NCBI RefSeq assembly: GCF_031844705.1
Contig: NZ_CP134609.1
Span: 1,984,001-2,048,000, forward strand
From: Streptomyces sp. ITFR-16
GTDB taxonomy: Bacteria > Actinomycetota > Actinomycetes > Streptomycetales > Streptomycetaceae
DNA: 64,000 nt
Direction: 5' to 3'
The notes under the pieces were generated by a model. That model did no database searches. It was given only the letters and a program-made list of their open reading frames with translations, and had not been told where the DNA came from. The position numbers and the translations under genes are program-made. This document shows, piece after piece, positions 50,974-59,848 of the stretch. Every line of letters starts with the position of its first letter. Within the stretch, counting starts at the first letter, position 1.

Positions 50974-51816
50974 ATGCAGCTTCGTAAGGTCACCGCCGCC
51001 TCGGCCGCCGTGCTCGCTCTCACCCTGACCGCCACCGCCTGTGGATCCGACGACAAGGACGACTCGGCCGGGTCGGGCGGCGGCAAGAAGATCACGATCG
51101 GTATCAAGATCGACCAGCCGGGTATCGGGCTGAAGACCCCGGACGGCAAGTACACCGGCTTCGACGTCGATGTCGCCACGTACGTCGCCAAGGAACTGGG
51201 CTACGACGCCAAGGACATCGAGTTCAAGGAGACCAAGAGCGCCGACCGCGAGACGTCGATCGAGCGCGGTGACGTGAAGTTCATCGCCGCCTCCTACTCG
51301 ATCAACGACGAGCGTCTGCAGAAGGTCGACTTCGCGGGCCCGTACCTCCTCGCCCACCAGGACATCCTGGTCCGCGCGGACGACAACACGATCAAGGCCC
51401 CCGAGGACCTGAACAACAAGAAGCTCTGCTCGGTCACCGGCTCGACCTCGGCGCAGAACGTCCACGACAAGCTGGCCCCCAAGGCGGACCTCCAGGAGTA
51501 CGGCGGCTACTCGGAGTGCCTGACCGGCCTGGAGAACAAGGCCGTCGACGCGCTGACCACCGACGACAGCATCCTGGCCGGCTACGCCTCGCAGGACGTC
51601 AACAAGGGCAAGTTCAAGCTGGCCGGCTTCAAGATGACCAACGAGAACTACGGCATCGGCCTGAAGAAGGGCGACGCCGACCTCAAGAAGAAGATCAACG
51701 ACGCCCTGACCAAGATGGTCTCGGACGGTTCGTGGGAGAAGGCCGTGAAGGCCAACTTCGGCCCGGCGAACTACAAGAACGAGCCCGCCCCGAAGATCGG
51801 CAACGTCGTCAAGTGA
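50974..51816 (+). CDS. gluB: glutamate-binding lipoprotein
   Basis: 280 aa. Lipoprotein signal peptide ending LTATAC (C23), then a polar-amino-acid binding domain (SBP family 3): IGIKIDQPGIGLKTPDGKYTGFDVDVATYVAKELGY, FIAASYSINDERLQKVDFAGPYLLAHQDILVR and the late GLKKGDADLKKKINDALTKM. It captures glutamate outside the membrane and passes it to GluC/GluD. ATG 50974 has TAGGGAA upstream. A strong hairpin follows it inside the operon. Confidence 0.93.
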   Translation: MQLRKVTAASAAVLALTLTATACGSDDKDDSAGSGGGKKITIGIKIDQPGIGLKTPDGKYTGFDVDVATYVAKELGYDAKDIEFKETKSADRETSIERGDVKFIAASYSINDERLQKVDFAGPYLLAHQDILVRADDNTIKAPEDLNNKKLCSVTGSTSAQNVHDKLAPKADLQEYGGYSECLTGLENKAVDALTTDDSILAGYASQDVNKGKFKLAGFKMTNENYGIGLKKGDADLKKKINDALTKMVSDGSWEKAVKANFGPANYKNEPAPKIGNVVK

Positions 51817-51830
51817 AGCAGGGCTGACCG

Positions 51831-51858
51831 GGCGCGCCGCCACTGAGGGCGGCGCGCC
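51831..51858 (+). terminator. intercistronic hairpin between gluB and gluC
   Basis: GGCGCGCCGCC (51831-51841) pairs perfectly with GGCGGCGCGCC (51848-51858), loop ACTGAG. It lies inside the operon, so it is more likely a partial terminator or RNA stabiliser that lets gluB be made in excess of the permeases. Confidence 0.6.
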
Positions 51859-51890
51859 GTGCCCTCCTACACGCGGAAGCGCGGGAGATC

Positions 51891-52556
51891 GTGTTCGACT
51901 TTCTTGATGGTTACGACCTGCTGGGGGCCTTCTGGGTGACGGTGCAACTCACCGTCTGCTCCGCCCTCGGCTCCCTCATATGGGGAACACTGCTGGCCGG
52001 CATGAAGGTCAGCCCGGTCCCCCTGATGCGCGGTTTCGCGACCGGCTATGTGAACGTGGTCCGGAACATTCCGCTGACCGTGGTCATTATGTTCTCCTCA
52101 CTGGGCCTGTTCTCGACGCTCAACGTCAAGCTCGGCGGCAGTGACTTCACGAGCATCAACTTCCGGCTCGCGGTGCTCTCTCTGGTCGTCTACACCTCGT
52201 CCTTCGTGTGCGAGGCGCTGCGTTCCGGCATCAACACCGTTCCCGTCGGCCAGGCCGAGGCGGCACGTGCCCTCGGTCTCAGCTTCATCCAGGTGCTGCG
52301 GCTGATCATCCTTCCGCAGGCGTTCCGGTCGGTGGTCAATCCGCTGTCCAACGTGCTGATCGCTCTGACGAAGAACACCACCGTCGCCTCCGCGATCGGT
52401 GTCGCCGAAGCGTCGTACCTGATGAAGGGCATGATCGAGAAGGAGGCGCAGCTGCTCCTGATCTCCGCGGTCTTCGCGTTCGGCTTCATCGTCCTGACCC
52501 TCCCGACCGGCCTCATCCTCGGCTGGGTGAGCAAGAAGGTGGCGGTGAAGCGATGA
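51891..52556 (+). CDS. gluC: glutamate ABC transporter permease
   Basis: 221 aa, about five membrane helices. It carries the ABC permease EAA loop facing the ATPase (VGQAEAARALGLSFIQVLRLIILPQAF) and the HisM-type N-terminal LLGAFWVTVQLTVCSALGSLIWGTLL. GTG 51891 follows GGGAG. Its TGA overlaps the ATG of gluD (ATGA), so the two permease chains are translationally coupled and form the heterodimeric channel. Confidence 0.93.
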   Translation: MFDFLDGYDLLGAFWVTVQLTVCSALGSLIWGTLLAGMKVSPVPLMRGFATGYVNVVRNIPLTVVIMFSSLGLFSTLNVKLGGSDFTSINFRLAVLSLVVYTSSFVCEALRSGINTVPVGQAEAARALGLSFIQVLRLIILPQAFRSVVNPLSNVLIALTKNTTVASAIGVAEASYLMKGMIEKEAQLLLISAVFAFGFIVLTLPTGLILGWVSKKVAVKR

Positions 52557-53464
52557 GTTCCGTCCTCTATGACGCCCAGGGGCCGCGTGCCAAGCGGCGC
52601 AATGTCCTGTACACGGTGCTGTTCGTCCTCGCCGCGGCGGCCGTGGTGTGGTGGGTGTACGACGGCCTCGCCTCCAAGCACCAGCTCGACTGGGTGAAGT
52701 GGAAGCCGTTCTTCACCAGCTCCCAGCCCTGGGAGACGTACATCTGGCCCGGCTTCCAGAACATGGTCAAGGCGGCGTTCTTCGCCCTGATCATCGCGCT
52801 GCCGGTGGGCGCGCTGTTCGGGATCGGCCGGCTCTCGGACCACCGGTGGGTGCGGATGCCGGCCGGGGTGGTCGTGGAGTTCTTCCGGGCCATTCCGGTG
52901 CTGGTCCTGATGCTCATCGCGAACCAGGCCTACTACGAGTACACCGAGCTCGACCCGGACACCCGTCTGCTGTACGCCGTGATCACGGGTCTGGTGCTCT
53001 ACAACGCCTCGGTGCTCGCCGAGATCGTGCGGGCCGGCATCCTGACGCTCCCTTCGGGGCAGACGGACGCGGCCAAGGCGATCGGCATGCGCAAGGGTCA
53101 GACCATGATCTTCGTGCTGCTGCCGCAGGCCGTCACCGCCATGCTTCCCGCGATCGTCAGCCAGCTCGTGGTGATCGTGAAGGACACCGCACTCGGTGGC
53201 GCGGTGCTCAGCTTCCCCGAGCTGCTGGCGTCGGTCCGGCCGATGGCCGCGAACTACGGGGCGAACACCATCGCCTGCTTCACCATCATCGCGGTGATCT
53301 ACCTCGCGGTGAACTTCGCGCTCACCTCCTTCGCGAGCTGGCTGGAGCGGTGGCTCCGGCGCGGGAAGAAGAGCACCGGCGCGGTCGTCACCACCGGGCC
53401 GGGGGGCGGCCTGGAGACGATCGGTGCGCCGTCGCTCAACAGTGATGACGGGCGCGCCGTCTGA
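52553..53464 (+). CDS. gluD: glutamate ABC transporter permease
   Basis: 303 aa. ATG 52553 overlaps the gluC stop. The N-terminal ~90 residues include one extra helix (VLYTVLFVLAAAAVVWWVYDGLA) and a periplasmic stretch. The permease core follows, with the EAA loop SGQTDAAKAIGMRKGQTMIFVLLPQAV. The C-terminal tail after residue 270 is cytoplasmic and Gly/Thr-rich. It ends the glu operon; a perfect hairpin terminator follows. Confidence 0.93.
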   Translation: MSSVLYDAQGPRAKRRNVLYTVLFVLAAAAVVWWVYDGLASKHQLDWVKWKPFFTSSQPWETYIWPGFQNMVKAAFFALIIALPVGALFGIGRLSDHRWVRMPAGVVVEFFRAIPVLVLMLIANQAYYEYTELDPDTRLLYAVITGLVLYNASVLAEIVRAGILTLPSGQTDAAKAIGMRKGQTMIFVLLPQAVTAMLPAIVSQLVVIVKDTALGGAVLSFPELLASVRPMAANYGANTIACFTIIAVIYLAVNFALTSFASWLERWLRRGKKSTGAVVTTGPGGGLETIGAPSLNSDDGRAV

Positions 53465-53484
53465 CGGCTCGTCGAACGACGTCC

Positions 53485-53520
53485 GCGAGGGGCGGTGGCA
53501 CATCTGCCACCGCCCCTCGC
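53485..53520 (+). terminator. hairpin terminator of the glu operon
   Basis: GCGAGGGGCGGTGGCA (53485-53500) pairs perfectly with its complement at 53505-53520, loop CATC. Confidence 0.9.
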
Positions 53521-53706
53521 CGCGTTCCGGTGTCACTTGACGCAAGCACCGGCAGTAGGTTGCATACGTTCTGTGATCGCGCACCCAGCCCCCTCCGCCG
53601 CCGCGCCCCCTCCGCCGCCGTCCCCCACCGCGTGGGCCTCCCCGGCCCGCCGGCTCCGCTCGTGCGCCTCCTCGCGTCCTGCCGCACACGTTGGGGGGGC
53701 CGCGCC

Positions 53707-55320
53707 GTGGACCCGGTGATCGTCGTCGGTGCCGGGCCGGTCGGCCTGGTGCTGTCGCTCGCCCTCGCGGCCCAGGGCGTGCCCTCCGTGCTGCTCGACG
53801 AGGATCCGGGCAAGGACGAGGTCCGTCCCGCTCGCACGGTGGTGCTGCGCGAGGACACCGCCGCCCTGGTGGAACGGCTCGGCTGCAAGACCCTCCACGA
53901 CGAGGGGCTGCGCTGGACCGGCTGGCGTTCCGTGCGCCGCAGGCAGCTGGTACGGGCGCTGCCGCTCGGCGAGGCCGCTCCCGGCAGCGGTGAGCCGTCC
54001 GCGCCCGTCCATGTGCCGCAGCACACCCTGGTGCGGGGGCTGCGGGACGCCGTGGCCGCGCAGGAGCTGGTGCAGACGGCCCGGCTGAGCCGGATCGACA
54101 CGCTGGAGCAGGACCCGGCCGGGGTGACCGTGCACACCAGGGAGCCCGGTTCGACCTGGTGGCGCGGGAGTTACCTGGTCGGCTGCGACGGGGCCCGGTC
54201 CACCGTGCGCAAGCTCCTGGACATCCGCTTCCCGGGGCGTACGGCGGTGGAGCGGCACGCCGTGGCCGCTCTGCGCACCGAGCTGCCCTGGCCCGGCGAG
54301 GCCGTACTGCACCGGCAGCCGCCCTGGCGCACCGGTGGCGCCGAGGTGACCGCGCGGCCGCTGCCGGACGACGTCTGGCGGCTGGACTGGCTGCTGCCGG
54401 CCCGCGGCGAGCTGGTCACACCGGACGCCCTCGTGGCCCGGGTCCGGGACACCCTGGCGGGCTGGTGCGGCGACACACCCCCGTACGAGCTGCTGGACAC
54501 CGGTGTCTACACGCTCCACCACCGGCTCGCCCGGCGGTGGCGGGTGAAGCGGGCCTTCCTGGCCGGGGACGCCGCGCATCTGCTGGGGGCCCTGGGCACC
54601 CAGGGGCTGGACGAGGGGCTGCGGGACGCCGAGAACCTGGCCTGGAAGCTGGCCCTGGCCTGGCACCACGGCGCGTCCGACGTGCTCCTCGACAGCTACC
54701 AGGCCGAGCGCCGGGCCGCCGTCGCCTCGCGGCTGCGCGCCGCCGACCAGTCGCTGCCGATACTGCGGGGCGGCGGGGGGCTGCGGACCCTGGTCCCGGG
54801 GAGCGCACGGGGGCACGACTCTCTGCTGTCCGACGGCCATCTGGGGTGTGGCCCCCTCGGTGCGCCCCCTTCCTACTCCCACTCTCCCCTTGCGCCCCCA
54901 CGCGCCGAGGCGCACATCGCCGTCGGTACGCCCCCGGGTGCGCCGGTCGCCGATGTACGGGTCACCGCGCCGGACGGCACCCCGGTGCGGCTGCGCGAGC
55001 GGCTGGGTCAGGGGCATCTGCTGGTAGTGCTCGTCGCGCCCGGAACCGGAGTATGGGACCGGCGGCACTGGATGCGCGCCGGAGTCATGCCCCGGCTGGT
55101 CGAGGCGGTCGCGGCCCTGCCGGTGAAGGCCGAACTGCTGGTGACCGAGAGCTATCCGGGCGCCTCCGCGCACACGGTTCTGCTGGTCAGGCCGGACGGC
55201 CATCTCGTCGAGTCGTTCGCCGGGGTGCGGCCCGCGGAGCTGCGGGCGGCGGCGGACGCGGCGCGCGGCGGCCCCGTTCTCACCTCCGCGCGCTCCGACC
55301 GGACCGCGGACATCAATTGA
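53707..55320 (+). CDS. FAD-dependent monooxygenase (aromatic hydroxylase type)
   Basis: 537 aa. The FAD motif is at the very N-terminus (VIVVGAGPVGLVLSLALA, GAGPVG 8-13), then the DG-like CDGARSTVRKLLDI and the GD motif FLAGDAAHLLGALGTQGLDEGLRDAENLAWKLA. The last ~110 residues form a thioredoxin-like domain, as in group A phenol hydroxylases and rifampicin monooxygenase. GTG 53707 has GGGGGGG upstream and puts the dinucleotide fold in its usual place; the frame reaching to 53530 has no start signal. The substrate is unknown; it could detoxify an aromatic antibiotic. Confidence 0.88.
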   Translation: MDPVIVVGAGPVGLVLSLALAAQGVPSVLLDEDPGKDEVRPARTVVLREDTAALVERLGCKTLHDEGLRWTGWRSVRRRQLVRALPLGEAAPGSGEPSAPVHVPQHTLVRGLRDAVAAQELVQTARLSRIDTLEQDPAGVTVHTREPGSTWWRGSYLVGCDGARSTVRKLLDIRFPGRTAVERHAVAALRTELPWPGEAVLHRQPPWRTGGAEVTARPLPDDVWRLDWLLPARGELVTPDALVARVRDTLAGWCGDTPPYELLDTGVYTLHHRLARRWRVKRAFLAGDAAHLLGALGTQGLDEGLRDAENLAWKLALAWHHGASDVLLDSYQAERRAAVASRLRAADQSLPILRGGGGLRTLVPGSARGHDSLLSDGHLGCGPLGAPPSYSHSPLAPPRAEAHIAVGTPPGAPVADVRVTAPDGTPVRLRERLGQGHLLVVLVAPGTGVWDRRHWMRAGVMPRLVEAVAALPVKAELLVTESYPGASAHTVLLVRPDGHLVESFAGVRPAELRAAADAARGGPVLTSARSDRTADIN

Positions 55321-55345
55321 CCGACGCAGGCGCACATGGTCTACT
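55317..55345 (+). promoter_or_regulatory. promoter of the cysteine leader / dioxygenase unit
   Basis: TTGACC (55317-55322), a 17-bp spacer, TCTACT (55340-55345), then seven bases to the leader ATG. The -35 overlaps the stop codon of the monooxygenase gene. The short -10 to ATG distance implies a leaderless leader peptide. Confidence 0.6.
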
Positions 55346-55352
55346 CCCGAGC

Positions 55353-55439
55353 ATGACCGACACCGATGTGCGCCTGTGGCGGAGGGTCCATATGGACCTC
55401 CTCCGCTATGCGGGCTGCGTGTGTCGCCCGTCCTGCTGA
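55353..55439 (+). CDS. Cys-containing leader peptide (putative attenuator uORF)
   Basis: 28 aa: it begins MTDTDVRLWRRVHMDLLRY and ends AGCVCRPSC. The pattern (short basic helix, HMDLLRY, then a C-x-C near the end) is that of the small actinobacterial 'putative leader peptides' found before sulfur genes. Leaderless Cys-rich leaders are known in mycobacteria to act as cysteine-responsive attenuators, with translation speed at the Cys codons setting downstream expression. It lies 72 bp before the cysteine dioxygenase gene, a cysteine-consuming enzyme, which fits. Too short for routine gene finding. Confidence 0.7.
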   Translation: MTDTDVRLWRRVHMDLLRYAGCVCRPSC

Positions 55440-55511
55440 ATCGCCTTCTCCTGCTCCGCCGTGCGCTGTGCCGTACGGCGGGCGTCCGCGCGAACTCTCA
55501 GGACGGTCCCC

Positions 55512-56054
55512 GTGTCTGCCTCCCCCTCCTCTCTTCCCGCACCCGTACGCACGTCCGATTCGGGCCCCACGGCTGCGGAGCTGCTCGACTTCGTCCGCCG
55601 TACCGCGTCGGACACCGAACTCATCGCCTCGCTCCCCCTAGACCCCGAGGGCCGTACGTGGATCCGGCTCGACGGGCCCGGCGGCAGTGAGGCCTGGCTG
55701 ATCGGCTGGCCGCCCGGCACCGGAACGGGCTGGCACGACCACGCCGAGTCGATCGGCGCCTTCCTCACCGCGTCCGGCACGCTCCGGGAGCACTCGCTCG
55801 CGGCCCGGCTGCCCACCGACGGCTGGAAGACCCTGGAACTGAACGAGGACATCGACCGGACAAGGGAGCTGACGCCCGGTCAGGGCAGGGCCTTCGGCCG
55901 GCACCACGTCCACGAGGTGCTGAACGAGTCCCCCACCGAGCACGCCGTCTCCGTCCACGCGTACTACCCGCCGCTGCCGCAGATCCGCCGCTACAGCCGC
56001 ACCGGCGCGGTGCTCCGGCTGGAGCAGACCGAACGCCCGGAGGACTGGCAGTGA
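55512..56054 (+). CDS. cysteine dioxygenase family protein
   Basis: 180 aa. A cupin with iron ligands H75 and H77 (GWHDHAES) and H132/H134 (FGRHHVHEV), as in bacterial cysteine dioxygenases, which oxidise cysteine to cysteine sulfinate. The N-terminal ~20 residues are variable. GTG 55512 has AGGACGG five bases upstream; the frame reaching 55461 has no signal. The stop overlaps the GTG of the rhodanese gene (GTGA), so the two are translationally coupled. The Cys-containing leader upstream fits a cysteine-controlled unit. Confidence 0.88.
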   Translation: MSASPSSLPAPVRTSDSGPTAAELLDFVRRTASDTELIASLPLDPEGRTWIRLDGPGGSEAWLIGWPPGTGTGWHDHAESIGAFLTASGTLREHSLAARLPTDGWKTLELNEDIDRTRELTPGQGRAFGRHHVHEVLNESPTEHAVSVHAYYPPLPQIRRYSRTGAVLRLEQTERPEDWQ

Positions 56055-56458
56055 GCGACGGACCGAGCGAGAAGGACGGCGGCCCGGTCGGGATCGACGA
56101 GCTGCTGGAGCGGGTGAGGGCCGGCTACGAGCGGCTGGGCCCGCAGGAGGCCCGGGCGGCGGCCGCCGAGGGGGCCCTGCTCGTCGACATCCGCTACGCG
56201 GAACTGCGCGAGCGCGACGGGCTGATCCCGGGGGCGCTGGTCGTCGAACGCAATGAGCTGGAGTGGCGGCTCGACCCGCAGGGCAGCCACCGCGCCCCGC
56301 AGGCCGTGAGCCACGACCTGCGGGTGGTGGTCATCTGCAACGAGGGTTACGCATCGAGCCTGGCCGCCGAGTCGCTGCACCGGCTCGGGCTGTACCGGGC
56401 GACGGACCTGATCGGCGGCTTCCAGGCCTGGCGCGCGGCGGGGCTCCCCGTCGCCTGA
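56051..56458 (+). CDS. rhodanese-like protein
   Basis: 135 aa, one rhodanese domain. The active-site loop is C96 in ICNEGYASSLAA; ALLVDIRYAELRERDGLIPGALVVERNELEWRL precedes it. Rhodaneses move sulfane sulfur from thiosulfate or persulfides. Start GTG 56051 overlaps the cysteine dioxygenase stop. Together the pair should handle excess cysteine and reactive sulfur. Confidence 0.88.
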   Translation: MSDGPSEKDGGPVGIDELLERVRAGYERLGPQEARAAAAEGALLVDIRYAELRERDGLIPGALVVERNELEWRLDPQGSHRAPQAVSHDLRVVVICNEGYASSLAAESLHRLGLYRATDLIGGFQAWRAAGLPVA

Positions 56459-56471
56459 CGGGGGCGGCACA

Positions 56472-56503
56472 GGCAGGGAGCCCTGGCCACCGGGCTCCCT
56501 GCC
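56472..56503. terminator. bidirectional hairpin terminator
   Basis: GGCAGGGAGCCC (56472-56483) pairs perfectly with GGGCTCCCTGCC (56492-56503), loop of 8. It lies between the rhodanese gene and the convergent permease gene. Confidence 0.85.
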
Positions 56504-56533
56504 GCCGTGAGTCCTGCCGGCCCCGGGCCCCGG

Positions 56534-59115
56534 TCACCTGCTCGTGACGGCCTCCACCGCGCGGGTCTTCAGGGCCAGCCGGCCGGGCAGCGCCGTCGCG
56601 ATCAGGCCGAGCAGAGCGGCCACGCCCAGCACGGTCCCGTACACCAGCGGGACGACTACGGGCGCGGCGCCCCCGTCATCCCGATGCTGAAGGCGGTCAG
56701 TACGGCCAGCGCGATCCCGGTGCCGAGGACGGCGGCGACGACCAGCACCGACAGGGTCTCGATGCGGAGCATCCGCAGTACCTGACGGCGGGTCGCCCCG
56801 GCCAGCCGCAGAAGGGCGAACTCCCGGAACCGCTCGGAGACCGACATGGCGAGCGTGTTGACGACCGCGATGGCGGTGAAGGCGAGGACCAGGCCCATGA
56901 CGAGCAGGTTGACCTCGGCGTTCTCCTGCTGACGTGCGGCCTCGAGCCGGTCCGCCTCCTCGGGGGCGATGACGGAGATCCCGGGGAACTTCCTTACAGC
57001 CGCTGTCAGTTCTTCGCCGCTGGCGTCACCGGCGACCAGGACGGTCGCGGCCAGCGGGTTGTCCATGTGCCGCGCCAGCAGGTCGTGCGGCAGGGTCAGG
57101 TCGCCGAATCCCAGCCCCCGGCGATAGACGGCGGCCACGGTGACGGTGGCAGGGGTGCCGTCGCCGAGGTGCAGTGAGAGCGTGCTGCCGGGGTGCAGTC
57201 CGAGGCGGTCGGCGGCAAGTTCGCTGATCGCGGCGGAGTGGTCGTCCCCGGCGAAAGCGGCGAGCGAACCGCTCGTCACCTCGGGGTCCCAGGTGCGGGC
57301 GAGACCGGCTCCGGTGACGCCCTGCGCGGGGTACTTGTCGAGCCCGACCCGGACGGTGGTGCGGACGACCTCCGTGGCGGCGGTGACGCCGGGCGTCGCG
57401 CGGACGGCGGCGGTGGCCGCCGAGGGGACGCCCGGACCCTGTGCGCCGAGCACCCAGCCGGCGCGGATCCCCTCTTGGGCCTGGGCGCGGGCGGCGTCGC
57501 CGACGGTCGGCTGGAGGAAGAGAACCGTGCAGGTCATGCCGATGAGCAGGGTGAGCGGGGTGACGACGGAGGCCATCCGGGTGGAGTTTCCGCGAATGTT
57601 CGCGGTGGCCAGGGCGCCCATGTGCCCCGTCCGCCGGAGTACGACGCCGAGGAGGGCGGCGGCCGCCCGGACGAGGAGCGGCCCCAGCAGCGACACCGCC
57701 GTGGCCAGTACCACCACGGCGAGGAAGGTGACCGGTGTCGAGGCGGCTTCGGTGCGCAGGATGCTCAGCACGGCGACGAGCACCCCGCCGCCGATGAGCA
57801 GCACCAGTCCGGCCAGGACCCGCCCCCGGGCCGGGCGGCGGCGCTCGACCGCGGACTCGGCCATGGCCTCGGCCGGCCGGAGCCGGGCGATACGGCGGCC
57901 CGAGATCCGGGCGGCGGCCCAGGCGCCGAGGAGGGTGACGGCGAGGGCGGCGCAGGCGGGGAGGATGCCGGCCGTCCGCTCCAGGGTCGCCGGAACCACC
58001 CCCAGCTCGATGAACCGGCTGTGCAGCCAGGCGGAGAGAGGCAGTCCGGCGAGCGCGCCCAGGACTCCGGCGACGGCGCCGACGACCAGGGCCTCGCGGC
58101 CCAGCAGACGGCGGATCTGCCGTGAGGTGGCGGCGACGGTACGGAGCAGGGCCAGCTCGCGGTGGCGCTGCTGGATGGAGAGCGCGAACGTCCCGACGAC
58201 GACGAGGACCGCGACCAGCAGCGAGGTGCCGCCCATGGCCCCGCCCATCGAGACCAGCTTGACCCGGGCACCGGCCGCGTCCAGGAACTCGACCGGGCCG
58301 CGCCCGTCGCCCGTGGTCACCTGAGCCGTGGTGCCCTTGAGTGCCTCGGTGACCTGCTGCTTCAGCCGGCCGAGGCCCGTACCGGGCCGGGGCAGTACAC
58401 CGAGCGCGGCAACCTGTCCCGCGCGGTCGGCCAGGCGCGTGGCCTCGGCCGCGGAGAAGAACAGCGAGGTCTGCTGCCGCAGTGCGCCCCGGTCCTCGCC
58501 CGGGCCTTCGCCCCGGCCTTCGGGGGCCGCGATGCCGCTGACGCGGTAGGTGCGGGGGGCCTGGGTCGACTGCACGGCGATCCGGTCGCCCGTGGCGAGA
58601 CCGGCGCGCTCGGCGAGGGCCCGGTCGATCACGACGTCGTCGGCCGACGCGGGGGCCCGGCCCGAGGTCAGGGCGAAGGGTGTGAGCGGGGCGGACTCCC
58701 ACGCGTGTCCGTAGGAGGGGGTCCGGTCGTCGCCTCCGTGAGGGCCCGGGAGGCCGGTCGGCTGGGCGAGGAAGGTCAGTTCGGGGACGACCTCGCGTAC
58801 GCCCGGCAGGGTACGGATCCGGTCGGCGGTGGCGGCCGGGAGCCAGGCCCGTTCGGCGACGGGCTTCGCCTTGTGCTTGGTCTTCGTCTTGCCGTTGCCC
58901 TTGTGCTTGACCGTTGTCCGGTGGACGTTCTGGTCGGCGGAGACGAGGAGCGGGGCCGCCGCGTACCGCTCGGTGGCGATCCGTCCGCGCAGTCCGGTCT
59001 CCAGGAGGGTGCCGCAGGCGGTGACCAGGGCGGCGGCACACATGAGGGCGAGCAGCGCCCCGAGGAACCCCGCCTTGCGGTGCCGGACCGTCCGCAGGGC
59101 ATAGCGCAGCATCAT
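56534..59115 (-). pseudogene. FtsX-like ABC permease with a 3' frameshift
   Basis: MacB/FtsX-type permease with two FtsX domains. It starts at ATG 59115, overlapping the regulator's stop (ATGA). The frame as read stops at 56656 (819 aa). The last natural helix continues in another frame: after MTGA, the -1 reading of the same DNA gives AAPVVVPLVYGTVLGVAALLGLIATALPGRLA and ends at a TGA at 56534, about 40 more codons. One base is therefore missing near 56659-56680, most likely in the C5 run at 56670-56674. The whole frame would give about 860 aa. It may be a real lesion, a slippage site or a sequence error. No ATPase gene is next to it, which is unusual. Confidence 0.7.
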
Positions 59116-59831
59116 GACGCGTCATCCGTCTCTGTCGTCGTGGGAGTGCCCGGGCCCGGGAACGCGAGCAGGCGGGTGTGGACCGTGCGGGCGCCCGGCG
59201 GGGTCTCGGCCCCGGGGCGCTTGTAGCGGTTCATGAGGGCGATGTACTCCTCGAAGAACGCGCGGAGTTCGGGGAGCGTCAGCCGCAGCTCACCGCGCGA
59301 GTACGCGTGTCCGTCGGCCCACTCGTCGGGGCTCCCGCCGTCCGGCGCCTCCTCGCTCTCCCGTTGGAGCTGCTCGAAGAGGGCGAGGTCGGCGGCGTAG
59401 GCATGACGGTTCAGCTCGGCCATGACGAGCCGCAGTTCGGGTGTCCTGCGCGACGGCGGCGGGAAGCGGCGGTCACCGGGAACGGCCCGCCACCACCTGG
59501 CCCGGCGCACATCCGGCTCCGGCGGCACGGCGTCGGCCACGAAGCCGAACCGGGCCAGCTCACGCAGGTGGTAGCTGGTCGCCCCGGTGTTCAGGTCCAG
59601 GGCCCGGGCGAGGATCGCGGACGTGGCGGGCCCGTGCAGGGTCAGGTGCTGAAGGATCTGCTGACGTCGCGGCTGGGCGAGCGCCTTGAGGGCGTCCAGC
59701 TCCGTGATCTCGGTACGCGTGCGGGTGCCGGTCTCGCTACGCGTCTCGGCGCCGTTGTCGGTACGCGTGCGGGTGCCGGTCCCGACGCCGGTCTCGGGTC
59801 CGAGCTTGTTACCACCGGGCTTCTTGGGCAT
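59112..59831 (-). CDS. ArsR-like winged-helix regulator
   Basis: 239 aa. The winged helix (LDALKALAQPRRQQILQHLTLHGPATSAILARALDLNTGATSYHLRELARFGFV, about 46-100) is of the ArsR/HTH_20 type with no metal-binding cysteines. A C-terminal helical part may sense a ligand. The N-terminal ~40 residues contain a 16-residue repeat (TGTRTRT twice) encoded by a 23-bp direct repeat. The stop overlaps the start of the permease gene. A perfect palindrome (59849-59868) lies just before the start and is the likely operator. Confidence 0.82.
   Translation of the reverse strand: MPKKPGGNKLGPETGVGTGTRTRTDNGAETRSETGTRTRTEITELDALKALAQPRRQQILQHLTLHGPATSAILARALDLNTGATSYHLRELARFGFVADAVPPEPDVRRARWWRAVPGDRRFPPPSRRTPELRLVMAELNRHAYAADLALFEQLQRESEEAPDGGSPDEWADGHAYSRGELRLTLPELRAFFEEYIALMNRYKRPGAETPPGARTVHTRLLAFPGPGTPTTTETDDAS
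59710..59780. repeat. 23-bp direct repeat inside the ArsR-like gene
   Basis: TCGGTACGCGTGCGGGTGCC plus GGT occurs at 59710-59732 and 59758-59780, 48 bp apart, so the repeat keeps the frame (16 codons). It encodes the duplicated TGTRTRT segment of the disordered N-terminus. Confidence 0.75.
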
Positions 59832-59848
59832 GCGTCACACCCTGCTCT

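Noticed and set aside
53530..53706. N-terminal extension of the FAD monooxygenase frame
   Set aside because: Pro/Arg-rich without signal; the FAD fold and ribosome site place the start at 53707.
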